Assembly: GCA_031282245.1 (NCBI GenBank)
Contig: JAITEB010000036.1
Location: forward strand, 1-39,186
Direction: 5' to 3'
DNA length: 39,186 nt
Source of the DNA: Oscillospiraceae bacterium
GTDB lineage: Bacteria; Bacillota; Clostridia; Oscillospirales; Ruminococcaceae
Below are positions 22,934-31,493 of the stretch, in pieces; the stretch's first letter is position 1, and each line of letters starts with the position of its first letter. The notes under the pieces were generated by a model. That model did not search any database. It had not been told where the DNA came from and saw nothing but the letters and a program-made list of their open reading frames with translations. Made by a program: the position numbers and the translations under genes.

Positions 22934-24247
22934 TTAAATAAAATCAGAAACGCAGATCCCGCCGTGCGGCCTTATAGAAAGTGTGTAGCATTTTCCCGCG
23001 CCCAAAAAAATCTCGATTTTTTCCCTGTATTTTTCAAGAAGCGTTTCCGGAACAAAAACCTGAATAGTGCCGCCGAAGCCGCCGCCGTGGACGCGGCAGG
23101 CACCCTCGCCGCCCAGTATGCGTTTTGAAAGAGCAAGCGCGACAGGGACGGCCTGATTCTCCGTTGCGGAAGCCGCGTAGGCGTTTTGCAGATACATATA
23201 AGAAGAAAGCCCGGATTCGTTCACAAGCTTTAAAAACTGCGGGAAATCTCCCCGGCGCAGCGCGGCGGCTTCCTCAAGGGCGCGGCGGTTTTCGTCAAAA
23301 AAGTGCATCGCCCGCAGAACAGCCCTGTCGCCGTATTTTGGACGCACTTCCGGTATATGTTTATAAAACTCGGTTTCGCTCACTTCACGCAGGACTTTTT
23401 TGCCAAAATAAGCCGCCACCGCCCGCATCTCCCGCGTGACCGCCGAATACTCCTCCGAAAGATCCGCGTGACCGCCGCCGCTGTCCACAATGCACAGCCG
23501 GTAACCCGAGGCGGCAAAGTCGAAATCAAGCTTATTAATAACGGGCTTGGCGTCGTCTTCAAAATCAATCGCGACAAAGCTTCCCACAGAAGAAGCCGTC
23601 TGATCCATCAGGCCGCTGAGTTTGCCGAAATATTCGTTTTCGGCGTACTGGGAAATCTGCGCGATCTCGACGGCGCTTACTGCGCCTTTATTAAACTCCC
23701 CGTTCAGGATAGTCCCGACAAGAACTTCGTAGGCCGCCGACGATGAAAGCCCGGAGCCTTTGAGAACCTGCGAAGTCGTATAAGCGTTAAATCCGCCGGT
23801 TTTATAGCCCAAAGCGTTAAAGCGGGCGCAAATCCCGCGGACCAGGGAAACTGATTTGTCTATTTCTTCCGTCTTTTTTTCCAGGTCGCCAAGATCGACA
23901 CGGTCGCCCCTGTAGCCTTCGGATTTTATAAAAACTGTGTTTGCGTCGCACCGGCTTACAACGGCGATAATGTCCAGATTGACGGCGGCGGCGAGCACTC
24001 GCCCGTTTTCGTGGTCGGTATGGTTGCCGCCGACTTCGGTGCGCCCGGGAGCGCTGTACAGTGAAACAAGAGAGTCTTCGCCGCAGGAACAGTTCTTCAT
24101 AAAGCTGTCCAGCGCTTTCAGCCAGCGCCCGGCCTGTTCCGTAAGTTTATGCGGGCCGTACAGACTTGTAAAAATCCGTTCAAAAGCGCCGGAAAGCAGC
24201 TTTTTTTTCACTTCGTATATTGAGAGCGCCTGCTTCAAAATAATCAT
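22934..24247 (-). CDS. galK: Galactokinase (GHMP family)
   Basis: A 437-residue GHMP kinase that phosphorylates galactose at C1. The galactokinase signature appears as APGRTEVGGNHTDHENG, a variant with Gly-Gly-Asn-His where Escherichia coli has Ile-Gly-Glu-His. LKGSGLSSSAAYEV is the ATP-binding motif, and HGGGFGG near the C-terminus is the third GHMP motif. The N-terminus is extended by about 45 residues relative to E. coli GalK. The ATG at 24247 directly abuts its AAAAGG site, so a TTG three codons later (24238) may be the real start. GalT downstream supports galactose as the substrate; another sugar cannot be excluded. Confidence 0.9.
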   Translation of the reverse strand: MIILKQALSIYEVKKKLLSGAFERIFTSLYGPHKLTEQAGRWLKALDSFMKNCSCGEDSLVSLYSAPGRTEVGGNHTDHENGRVLAAAVNLDIIAVVSRCDANTVFIKSEGYRGDRVDLGDLEKKTEEIDKSVSLVRGICARFNALGYKTGGFNAYTTSQVLKGSGLSSSAAYEVLVGTILNGEFNKGAVSAVEIAQISQYAENEYFGKLSGLMDQTASSVGSFVAIDFEDDAKPVINKLDFDFAASGYRLCIVDSGGGHADLSEEYSAVTREMRAVAAYFGKKVLREVSETEFYKHIPEVRPKYGDRAVLRAMHFFDENRRALEEAAALRRGDFPQFLKLVNESGLSSYMYLQNAYAASATENQAVPVALALSKRILGGEGACRVHGGGFGGTIQVFVPETLLEKYREKIEIFLGAGKCYTLSIRPHGGICVSDFI

Positions 24248-24283
24248 CCTTTTTTTATTTGCGGTTTGCGTTGATATAATAAA

Positions 24284-24312
24284 ACTATATCATTTCCCTG
24301 ACAGTTTTTCAA
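24284..24312 (-). promoter_or_regulatory. Promoter of the galactose operon
   Basis: On the minus strand TTGAAA (24307-24312), 17 bases, TATAGT (24284-24289). It lies mostly inside the 3' end of the DUF4180 gene, so galK need not depend on transcription from upstream. Confidence 0.55.
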
Positions 24313-24643
24313 CAGCTTCATCCTCGCTGCCGACGAAAAACATATGCCGTCCCCTGTTGCTTTCGCGGATAAAAGCTTGCAGCGGCTCGGAAGTATATCC
24401 CGAAAAATCGCCGATAATGGCAAATTGTATCCTGAAATTGACAAATTTCTGGGCAACCTCCCCGGCAAGGCCGGTGCTGAGCCTGAAAAAGTCCTCGGCG
24501 ACGGCCGCCTTGTTGAGGGCGATTTTTCCGACGTTACAACCATAGCTTATCGAAGCCATAAAATCCAGCGCGGACTGCCCGTCCGTTATGACGGGCACAT
24601 CGCTGCGGACAATTGCAATGCCGTTTTTTATAGTAATATTCAT
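24290..24643 (-). CDS. DUF4180 family protein
   Basis: A 117-residue soluble protein matching the DUF4180 pattern: DGQSALDFMASISY, ALNKAAVAEDFFRLSTGLAG, QKFVNFRIQFAIIGDFSGY and an ending FIRESNRGRHMFFV. The family is widespread in Bacillota, and its biochemical role is unknown to me. It is complete. TAAAGAG precedes the ATG, and a TATAAT-like element lies upstream near 24,680. It reads toward galK, 42 bases away, but galK has its own promoter candidate. The 24,644-24,770 gap is AT-rich with nothing else. Confidence 0.85.
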   Translation of the reverse strand: MNITIKNGIAIVRSDVPVITDGQSALDFMASISYGCNVGKIALNKAAVAEDFFRLSTGLAGEVAQKFVNFRIQFAIIGDFSGYTSEPLQAFIRESNRGRHMFFVGSEDEAVEKLSGK

Positions 24644-24773
24644 ATTTTCTCTTTACCGCCAATTTTAATTATATAAATTATAATAGCATAAAACTTTTTT
24701 TGCCGCAATATTAATAAAAAAATTAAAGAAAATAAAGGCAAAAAAATAAAGAAGGCATTTTCCCGGCGCCGCA

Positions 24774-24802
24774 TTGCTTTTTCTGTCGGCAGTGTTTAAA
24801 AT
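24774..24802 (+). promoter_or_regulatory. Putative promoter of the SDR gene
   Basis: TTGCTT (24774-24779), 17 bases, TAAAAT (24797-24802), about 88 bases before the start codon. Confidence 0.45.
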
Positions 24803-24890
24803 AATAATATTACCGTTAGAAATTTATCTGCCGGCGAATATGCGGCGGAGAAGTTTTGATAAATAAAAAAATAAACGGGGGATTATTAAA

Positions 24891-25658
24891 ATGGGATTTG
24901 AAGAAAAATTCAGCCTGCGCGGAAAAAGCATGATTATTACCGGCGCAAGCAAAGGCATCGGCGCAGGCGTCGCCGGACTGATGGCGGAACTGGGAGTGCG
25001 GCTGTATCTTGCGGCGCGCGGCAAAGACGCGCTTGAAGGCGTGTGCGCGGCAATCCGTGAAAAAGGCGGGGAAGCCTGCCCCTATACAGTAGATTTGCGC
25101 AATGTTGCGGATATACGCCGCTGCGTCGACAAAATCGCGCGCGACCAGGGGAAAATTGATATTTTATTTAATAACGCGGGAATGGGAAAGCCAATCCCCG
25201 CCCTTGATCTGGAAGAAAGCGACTGGGACGAAATGATGGACTTGAACCTCAAGGGGATGTTTTTCTTTTCTCAGGCGGTTGCAAAAAAAATGGCGGCGAC
25301 AGGCGGCGGGAAAATTATCAACATGAGTTCCCAGGCCAGCGTGGCCGCCATTTCCGGGGAAACGATCTACTGCGCGTCAAAGGCGGGCGTAAACCAGATG
25401 ACGAAAGTTTTGGCCTACGAATGGGCGGGAAAAAAAATTACAGTGAACGCAATAGGCCCGACTTTTGTTTATACGCCGGGAACCGCGGAGCGGCTGGACG
25501 ATCCGGCGTTCCGCGCGGAAGTCCTCAAAAATATTCCCCTGGGCAGGGTATGCTCCATGGAGGACGTGGCCGGAACAGTCGCTTTTCTTGCCTCGCCCGC
25601 GTCGGACATGCTCACAGGGGATTTTATTCTTATTGACGGCGGGTGGACTATTACCTGA
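24891..25658 (+). CDS. Short-chain dehydrogenase/reductase (gluconate 5-dehydrogenase or FabG-like)
   Basis: A 255-residue classical SDR. The cofactor motif TGASKGIG spans 17-24, NNAG starts at 94, and the catalytic set is Ser147 (MSSQAS), Tyr160 and Lys164 (YCASK). The C-terminus GDFILIDGGWTIT is typical. The enzyme oxidises or reduces a sugar, sugar acid or acyl substrate with NAD(P). LDLEESDWDEMMDLNLKG resembles gluconate/idonate dehydrogenases, but the specificity is not decided by the sequence. GGGGGAT precedes the ATG. It is a single gene with its own terminator. Confidence 0.9.
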   Translation: MGFEEKFSLRGKSMIITGASKGIGAGVAGLMAELGVRLYLAARGKDALEGVCAAIREKGGEACPYTVDLRNVADIRRCVDKIARDQGKIDILFNNAGMGKPIPALDLEESDWDEMMDLNLKGMFFFSQAVAKKMAATGGGKIINMSSQASVAAISGETIYCASKAGVNQMTKVLAYEWAGKKITVNAIGPTFVYTPGTAERLDDPAFRAEVLKNIPLGRVCSMEDVAGTVAFLASPASDMLTGDFILIDGGWTIT

Positions 25659-25673
25659 TCCATGCTGTGCGCA

Positions 25674-25720
25674 AAGCTCCGGAAATACGTTTTGAAACGC
25701 TTTTCCGGGCTTTTTCTTTC
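25674..25720 (+). terminator. Terminator after the SDR gene
   Basis: AGCTCCGGAAA pairs with TTTCCGGGCT across a 12-15 base loop, followed by TTTTTCTTTCTTT. Confidence 0.75.
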
Positions 25721-25786
25721 TTTACTTTATACAGACAACTGTGTATAATTTAAATTAATTTTATTATATAACGAGGGATGTCTCTC

Positions 25787-26572
25787 ATGAAGTATATAAA
25801 AAGCGCCGCAAACGACAATATAAAATATGCGGCGAAAATCGCCCGCGACAAACGCTTCCGCCGCAGTGAGGGTCTCTTTCTGGCCGAAGGCCGCCGCCTG
25901 TGCATGGAAGCCGCGCAGTATTCCGCCGGAATCCGCCAGAGCTTTGTCTCCGAGGAATCCGCTGGAAAATTTTCTGCGGAATTGGTCACACTTCAGGCAA
26001 AATCCGCCGAGCTGTATTTGGTTCCGGAGCATGTGCTTAAAAAAATTTCTGACGAAGAAAACCCCCAGGGTTTTATAACTTTGTGCAAAACCCTTGACAA
26101 TTCGTTTTCAGCGGATAAAATAGATAGCAACGGCAAATATACCGCGCTGGAAAATATTTCGGATCCCGGCAACGTCGGGACGATCATGCGCGCGGCCGAA
26201 GCTTTCGGGATAAGCGCGCTTGTTTTGTGCGGGAACTGCGCGGACATCTATTCCCCAAAGGCGGCGCGCTCCTGCATGGGGGCGATCTTTCGGCTCCCCG
26301 TTTATTTTGCGGAGAGCGCGGAGGCAATTGCGGTCTTTAAAAAGCTTGGCGTGAAATGCTGGGCGGCGGCGCTTTCCGGTGAGGCGCTCCCGCTTTCGCA
26401 GACAAGGCTTTCGTCCCCCGCCGCGGTATTTATCGGGAGCGAGGCTCACGGCCTTATGAGGGAAACCGCCGCCGCCTGCGACGCTTCCGTCATGATTGAC
26501 ATGCCCGGGCGGGCGGAATCGCTCAACGCGGCTGTGGCGGCCTCTATTCTGATGTGGGAAATGCGCGGGTGA
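25787..26572 (+). CDS. TrmH/SpoU family RNA 2'-O-methyltransferase
   Basis: A 261-residue SPOUT methyltransferase that should add a 2'-O-methyl group to rRNA or tRNA. The N-terminal part is an L7Ae-like substrate-binding domain (FLAEGRRLCMEA). The catalytic half shows the three motifs ISDPGNVGTIMRAAEAF, FIGSEAHGLMRE and IDMPGRAESLNAAVAASI, which form the trefoil knot and SAM site. The second ATG, at 25787, is preferred because GAGGG lies 9 bases before it; the first ATG touches that site. The target nucleotide is not predictable. It lies 6 bases before dprA, probably in one operon. Confidence 0.9.
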   Translation: MKYIKSAANDNIKYAAKIARDKRFRRSEGLFLAEGRRLCMEAAQYSAGIRQSFVSEESAGKFSAELVTLQAKSAELYLVPEHVLKKISDEENPQGFITLCKTLDNSFSADKIDSNGKYTALENISDPGNVGTIMRAAEAFGISALVLCGNCADIYSPKAARSCMGAIFRLPVYFAESAEAIAVFKKLGVKCWAAALSGEALPLSQTRLSSPAAVFIGSEAHGLMRETAAACDASVMIDMPGRAESLNAAVAASILMWEMRG

Positions 26573-26578
26573 AAAATT

Positions 26579-27856
26579 TTGGCCGATTTTCCGGAGGAAA
26601 TTTATTATATATGGCTTGCGAAAGCTCTTGGCGCGGGCAGCCGATTTGCGGCGGAGGTTCTTCGGCGCCATACTGATGTGCGCGAGTTTTACGCTTCCCT
26701 TCCGGGCGCGCTCAAAGAATTCGACGCCTGCACGGAATCAATCAAAAAGCGCCTGCTTTCAACAAAGCTGGACAGCGCAGCCGAAATTTTCAAACAGTGC
26801 GGGAAAGCCGGCTGCCGGCTTATCACTTGCCGCCAGAGCTCTTATCCGGAAAGATTGCTGAATATACAGGATTTCCCGCCGGTTCTGTACGCAAAGGGGA
26901 ATTTTGAGAAATTAGCGGAGCTGAACGCGCGCCCGGCAATAGCTGTCGTCGGGACGCGCAAGCCTTCGCCCTATGCGGAAAGCGCGGCGCGCTTTATCTC
27001 TTATGATCTGGCGAGGGCAGGCTTTGCTGTGCTGAGCGGCCTGGCCGCCGGGATAGATTTTGCCGCCCACGCCGAGTGTATGCGGGCAAAAGGGCTGACC
27101 GCCGCCTTTGCGGGCTGCGGCGTGGATATAGATTACCCGAAGCCCAATAACATCCTGCGCTCTGAAATCGAAAAGCGCGGGATAATTCTAAGCGAGTTCC
27201 CGCCGGGAACCCCGCCAATGAAGGGCAATTTCCCCGTCCGCAACAGGCTGCTTTCCGGAGCGGCCGTCGGGGTTCTGGTCGTCGAGGGCGGCCTCCGGAG
27301 CGGTTCTCTGATCACGGCGGCTCATGCGGTTTTGCAGGACAGGGACGTTTTCGCTCTGCCCGGTGATATTTTCGACAGCCGTTCCGAAGGAGCTTTCTGG
27401 CTGATACAGGACGGAGCCGCGCCGGTGATGTCCGCGCTGGATATTGTCATACACTATCTGGACGCTTACCCTGACCGGCTCACTGCCGAAAACATCCGGC
27501 CAAACTTTTTCAGCCCGGCTCTAAGAAAAAATCCGCCGGACGTTAAAATAATTAAGCCCGAAATCAGAAAGAACAACAGCGTAATGCCAAAAAATAAAGA
27601 GGTCCGGCCGGGCAGCAATAAAGGCGGCGGCGCTCAGGTTCTTTCCGCGGCGGCAAAAGCCCCGCCGGATCCCGGCGTGTTGTCCGCTAACGCGCAAAAA
27701 ATCTTATCCCTTATGGGTGCGGAGCCTGCCCACGCCGACGAGCTTCAGGAGTCAAGCGGCCTTTCGCCGACGGAACTGCTGGCCGCTATGACCGAACTGG
27801 AACTTGAGGGCTTTGCCGAAAACCAGCCGGGGCGGATGTATCTGCGGCTGACATAG
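26579..27856 (+). CDS. dprA: DNA processing protein DprA
   Basis: A 425-residue Smf/DprA protein that loads RecA on incoming single-stranded DNA in natural transformation; it is widespread even in species not known to transform. The Rossmann core has AVVGTRKPSPYA, VLSGLAAGIDFAAH, GVDIDYPKPN, LSEFPPGTPP, VRNRLLSG and VEGGLRSGSLITA. The last 70 residues form the DprA winged-helix domain (LSLMGAEPAHADELQ, SGLSPTELLAAMTELELEG). An alanine/proline-rich linker joins them. The start is a TTG at 26579 with only a weak GGGTGA site. The order methyltransferase-dprA-topA-trmFO is typical of Bacillota. Confidence 0.95.
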   Translation: MADFPEEIYYIWLAKALGAGSRFAAEVLRRHTDVREFYASLPGALKEFDACTESIKKRLLSTKLDSAAEIFKQCGKAGCRLITCRQSSYPERLLNIQDFPPVLYAKGNFEKLAELNARPAIAVVGTRKPSPYAESAARFISYDLARAGFAVLSGLAAGIDFAAHAECMRAKGLTAAFAGCGVDIDYPKPNNILRSEIEKRGIILSEFPPGTPPMKGNFPVRNRLLSGAAVGVLVVEGGLRSGSLITAAHAVLQDRDVFALPGDIFDSRSEGAFWLIQDGAAPVMSALDIVIHYLDAYPDRLTAENIRPNFFSPALRKNPPDVKIIKPEIRKNNSVMPKNKEVRPGSNKGGGAQVLSAAAKAPPDPGVLSANAQKILSLMGAEPAHADELQESSGLSPTELLAAMTELELEGFAENQPGRMYLRLT

Positions 27857-27858
27857 GG

Positions 27859-27877
27859 GCGGGCGGCGTTCGCCCGC
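27859..27877. repeat. REP-like palindrome between dprA and topA
   Basis: GCGGGCG (27859-27865) and CGCCCGC (27871-27877) form a hairpin directly after the dprA stop. GTTCGCCCGC is shared with the palindrome after topA (30083-30103). There is no T-run, so a simple terminator is unlikely. Confidence 0.6.
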
Positions 27878-27975
27878 ATGCGCGAAGTCCTGGACGTAAA
27901 CGCAAAAACCTGTACGAGCCTGCGGAAGGCGCGTCTCTGCATACAAAACGCCAAACATCTTGAAAGGATATTAGC

Positions 27976-30069
27976 ATGAAGAATCTTGTAATAGTCGAAT
28001 CTCCGGCAAAAGCAAAAACTATAAAAAAATATTTGGGAAAAAATTACGACGTTGTGGCTTCCATGGGGCATGTCCGCGATTTGCCCAAAAGCAGGCTTGG
28101 AATTGATATAGCAAATAATTTTGAGCCGCATTATATCAACATGCGCGACAAATCGCAAATAATAAAAAACCTGAAAACCGAAGCCAAAGGCAAAGATAAA
28201 ATCTATCTTGCGACGGACCCCGACCGGGAGGGCGAAGCTATTGCCTGGCATTTGGCGCATATTTTTAACATAAAGCTCGACGACCCCGTGCGCGTCACTT
28301 TTAACGAAATCACAAAAACGGGCGTGAAAAACGGCATGGCGAATCCCCGCAAAATCGACGCCGATCTGGTGAACGCCCAGCAGGCCCGGCGCGTGCTTGA
28401 CAGGCTTGTGGGCTATCAGCTAAGCCCCTTTTTGTGGAGAAAAGTGGGCAAAGGTCTTTCCGCCGGGCGCGTTCAGTCTGTCGCTGTGAAATTAATAAGC
28501 GACCGCGAGAAAGAAATCAGGGACTTTAAATCAGAAGAATTCTGGACGATCGACGCGGCGCTTCTGGCCAAAAGCAGCAAAAAAGCTTTCCCCGCCAAAT
28601 TTTACGGCAACCCGAAAAAACTTGCCCTGAAAAACGGCGGGGAAGCCGCCGCAATTCTGAAAGACCTGGAAGGCAGGGAGTTTACGGCGGATTCAGTCAA
28701 GCGCGGCGAACGCCAGAAAACCCCCGCGCCGCCTTTCACAACTTCCACGCTGCAGCAGGAAGCCTCCCGGAAACTGGGCTTTCAGGCGCGCCGCGCCATG
28801 AAAGCCGCGCAGGAGCTTTATGAGGGCCTTACACTCCCGTCGCTGGGAGACGTCGGGCTTATCACGTATATGCGCACGGACTCCCTGCGCGTTTCCGACG
28901 AAGCCTATACCGCCGCCGCCGCTTTTATCAGCGAGAAATACGGCGCGGCATATCTGCCGCCTCAGCGCCGTTTATATAAATCCCGCGCAAACGCCCAGGA
29001 CGGCCACGAAGCAATCCGACCCACCATGCCGGAGCTTGCGCCCGACCAGGTGAAAAACAGCCTTAGTCCCGACCAGTTCAAGCTTTACCGGCTTATCTGG
29101 ATGAGATTTATCGCCAGCCAGATGGCCGCGGCGGTTCTGGACACGGTTTCCGCCGAAATAAGCGCGGGCAAGTATAAGTTCAAGGCAAGCGGCTATTCAG
29201 TCAAATTTGACGGCTTTACGGCGCTCTACGAAGAGGGCGTCGACGCGCTTGATTCGGAAGCGTCCGCCGGGGCGCTGCCATATTTTGAAGCGGGAGAAAA
29301 ATTAAAGCTTAAATCAATCGCGCCCAACCAGCACTTTACCCAGCCGCCCCCGCGCTATACCGAAGCCTCGCTGATCAAGGCCATGGAGGAAAACGGCATA
29401 GGCCGGCCGAGCACCTATGCCCCCACTATCACCACTATCACAACGCGCGGATATGTCAGCCGTGAGGGCAAGACCCTGAAGCCGACCGAGCTTGGCGAAG
29501 TCACGACAGGGCTTATGCGCGAGCAATTTGAAGATGTAGTAAACGTCGAGTTTACGGCCAATATGGAGAAGTCTCTTGATCGGGTTGAAAAAGGCAACGA
29601 GCAGTGGAAAAACACTATCAGCGCATTTTACACCGGTTTTGCCGAGAGTCTTGAAAAAGCCGAAAAGGCGCTGGAGGGAGTTTCGCTCAAAATTCCGGAC
29701 GAGCCGACCGGCGAGATCTGCCCAATATGCGGGAAAGCAATGGTTTTAAAAACCGGGCGTTTCGGCAAATTCATAGCCTGTTCGGGCTATCCCGAGTGCA
29801 AGAACACAAAGAGCGTCGCGGCAGAGACGGGCGGCTTTTGCCCAAAGTGCGGCGGCAGGATTCTTGCGAAAAAGTCCAAAAAAGGCCGCGCTTTTTATGG
29901 CTGTGAGAACTACCCCGCCTGCGATTTCGCGACGTGGGATTTGCCGCTGAAGGACGTCTGCCCCCAATGCGGAAGCACGCTTTTTAAAAAGAGCGGCAAA
30001 ACCCAAAGTAAAATACACTGCGCCAAAGAAGGCTGCGATTACACAAAAGCCGTTGTAAGCCAGGAATAA
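27976..30069 (+). CDS. topA: DNA topoisomerase I
   Basis: A 697-residue type IA topoisomerase that relaxes negative supercoils. The TOPRIM domain has E8 in VESPAKAKTIKKYLG and the acidic triad ATDPDREGEAIAWH. The active-site tyrosine is Y298 in LITYMRTDSLR, and ENGIGRPSTYAPT is the conserved core motif. The C-terminus has three four-cysteine zinc ribbons (beginning CPICGKAM, CPKCGGR and CPQCGST), the usual number in Clostridia. AAAGGATATTAGC precedes the ATG. Palindromic repeats flank the gene on both sides. Confidence 0.97.
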   Translation: MKNLVIVESPAKAKTIKKYLGKNYDVVASMGHVRDLPKSRLGIDIANNFEPHYINMRDKSQIIKNLKTEAKGKDKIYLATDPDREGEAIAWHLAHIFNIKLDDPVRVTFNEITKTGVKNGMANPRKIDADLVNAQQARRVLDRLVGYQLSPFLWRKVGKGLSAGRVQSVAVKLISDREKEIRDFKSEEFWTIDAALLAKSSKKAFPAKFYGNPKKLALKNGGEAAAILKDLEGREFTADSVKRGERQKTPAPPFTTSTLQQEASRKLGFQARRAMKAAQELYEGLTLPSLGDVGLITYMRTDSLRVSDEAYTAAAAFISEKYGAAYLPPQRRLYKSRANAQDGHEAIRPTMPELAPDQVKNSLSPDQFKLYRLIWMRFIASQMAAAVLDTVSAEISAGKYKFKASGYSVKFDGFTALYEEGVDALDSEASAGALPYFEAGEKLKLKSIAPNQHFTQPPPRYTEASLIKAMEENGIGRPSTYAPTITTITTRGYVSREGKTLKPTELGEVTTGLMREQFEDVVNVEFTANMEKSLDRVEKGNEQWKNTISAFYTGFAESLEKAEKALEGVSLKIPDEPTGEICPICGKAMVLKTGRFGKFIACSGYPECKNTKSVAAETGGFCPKCGGRILAKKSKKGRAFYGCENYPACDFATWDLPLKDVCPQCGSTLFKKSGKTQSKIHCAKEGCDYTKAVVSQE

Positions 30070-30079
30070 AATTTCCCGC

Positions 30080-30105
30080 GGACGGGCGAACGCCGTTCGC
30101 CCGCT
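30080..30105. repeat. REP-like palindrome between topA and trmFO
   Basis: CGGGCGAAC (30083-30091) pairs with GTTCGCCCG (30095-30103). The left flank GGACGGGCGAACGC (30080-30093) recurs exactly at 6694-6707, between acnX and the oxidoreductase gene. Confidence 0.6.
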
Positions 30106-30130
30106 ACATAAAAGGAGCTGAGCAAAAAAA

Positions 30131-31435
30131 ATGGTTCACATAACAGGCGCGGGGCTGGCGGGGTGCGAATGCGCTTTCGCCCTTGCAAAACAGGGCGTTT
30201 CTGTCCGCCTTTATGAGATGAAGCCCCTGCGCTATTCCCCCGCGCACAAGTCGGAAAATTTCGCCGAACTGGTTTGCTCAAATTCGTTTAAGGCCGAGCG
30301 CCTTGCTTCGGCCTCCGGAATGCTCAAAGAAGAAATGCGCCTTATGGCTTCGCTCGTACTTGACTGCGCCGAAGAGACAAGAGTTCCCGCCGGGGGAGCG
30401 CTGGCCGTTGACCGCGAAAAATTCGCCGCTCTTGTCACAGAGAGAATTAAAACCTGTAAAAATATAGAAATAATCCGGGGAGAGGTATTAAGCCTTGAAA
30501 AACTTCCGGAAAAAGATAAAATAGTAATAGCTACAGGTCCGTTGACTTCACAGGCGCTTTCTGAAGAGCTGAAAAAACTTTGCGGCGGTTTGCTGAGCTT
30601 TCACGACGCGGCCGCGCCCATAGTCTCGTTTGAGAGTATCAACATGGACAAAGCCTTTTTTGCCGCAAGATACGGCAGGGGCGGCGCGGACTATATAAAC
30701 TGTCCTTTTGACAAAGACGAGTATATAAATTTTCTAAGCGCCCTGAAAGAAGCGGAAACAGCGGAGCTTCACGAGTTCGAGCGGGAGAATTTCCGCGTTT
30801 ACGAAGGCTGTATGCCTATTGAAACCCTTGCAAAGCGCGGGGAGGACGCAATCCGCTTTGGGCCGCTGCGCCCTGTCGGTCTGACCGACCCGCGCACTGG
30901 GCGCAGACCGTACGCCGTCGCGCAGCTCCGCAAAGAAAACGAACGCGGCCATATGTATAACATAGTCGGTTTTCAAACCAACCTGAAATTCGGCGAACAG
31001 AAGCGGGTTTTTTCGATGATTCCCGGGCTTGAGAACACGGAGTTTTTGCGTTACGGCGTTATGCACAGAAATATATTTATAAATTCGCCGCAAGTTTTAA
31101 ACAGGGATTTAAGCCTGAAAGCCCGGCCGAACGTTTATTTCGCCGGGCAGATATGCGGCGTCGAAGGCTATATGGAATCAGCCGTCTGCGGGCTTGTTGC
31201 GGGGCTTAATATTTCCGGGAAGTTCGCCGGGAATCCGCCGGAGGAAACAATGACGGGGGCGCTTCTGGCTTATATAAACGACAGCAGCGTAAAGGACTTC
31301 CAGCCGATGGGCGCGAATATGGGGCTTCTGCCGCCGCTGGAAAAAGCTGTGAAGGGCAGGCAGCCGCGCTATCAGGCGCTTGCGGAACGCGGGATTGCGG
31401 CGCTCTCGGAATATTTAAAACCGCAGGGGCGCTAG
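30131..31435 (+). CDS. trmFO: Folate/FAD-dependent tRNA (uracil-54-C5)-methyltransferase TrmFO
   Basis: A 434-residue flavoprotein that makes ribothymidine at position 54 of tRNA with methylenetetrahydrofolate as carbon donor. The N-terminal ITGAGLAGCECAFALAKQG binds FAD. SPAHKSENFAELVCSNSF, EGCMPIETLAKRGEDAIRFG and NIVGFQTNLKFGEQKRVF are strong family blocks, and QICGVEGYMESAVCGLVAG lies in the C-terminal FAD region. The length matches the family. AAAGGAG lies about 13 bases before the ATG, rather far. It is in the usual position after topA; codY or xerC/hslV genes do not follow. Confidence 0.96.
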   Translation: MVHITGAGLAGCECAFALAKQGVSVRLYEMKPLRYSPAHKSENFAELVCSNSFKAERLASASGMLKEEMRLMASLVLDCAEETRVPAGGALAVDREKFAALVTERIKTCKNIEIIRGEVLSLEKLPEKDKIVIATGPLTSQALSEELKKLCGGLLSFHDAAAPIVSFESINMDKAFFAARYGRGGADYINCPFDKDEYINFLSALKEAETAELHEFERENFRVYEGCMPIETLAKRGEDAIRFGPLRPVGLTDPRTGRRPYAVAQLRKENERGHMYNIVGFQTNLKFGEQKRVFSMIPGLENTEFLRYGVMHRNIFINSPQVLNRDLSLKARPNVYFAGQICGVEGYMESAVCGLVAGLNISGKFAGNPPEETMTGALLAYINDSSVKDFQPMGANMGLLPPLEKAVKGRQPRYQALAERGIAALSEYLKPQGR

Positions 31436-31493
31436 TCTGATTCCCGCGGCAAACGCGGAATTATAATCTACAAACGGAAGGCCGAGTAATAAA

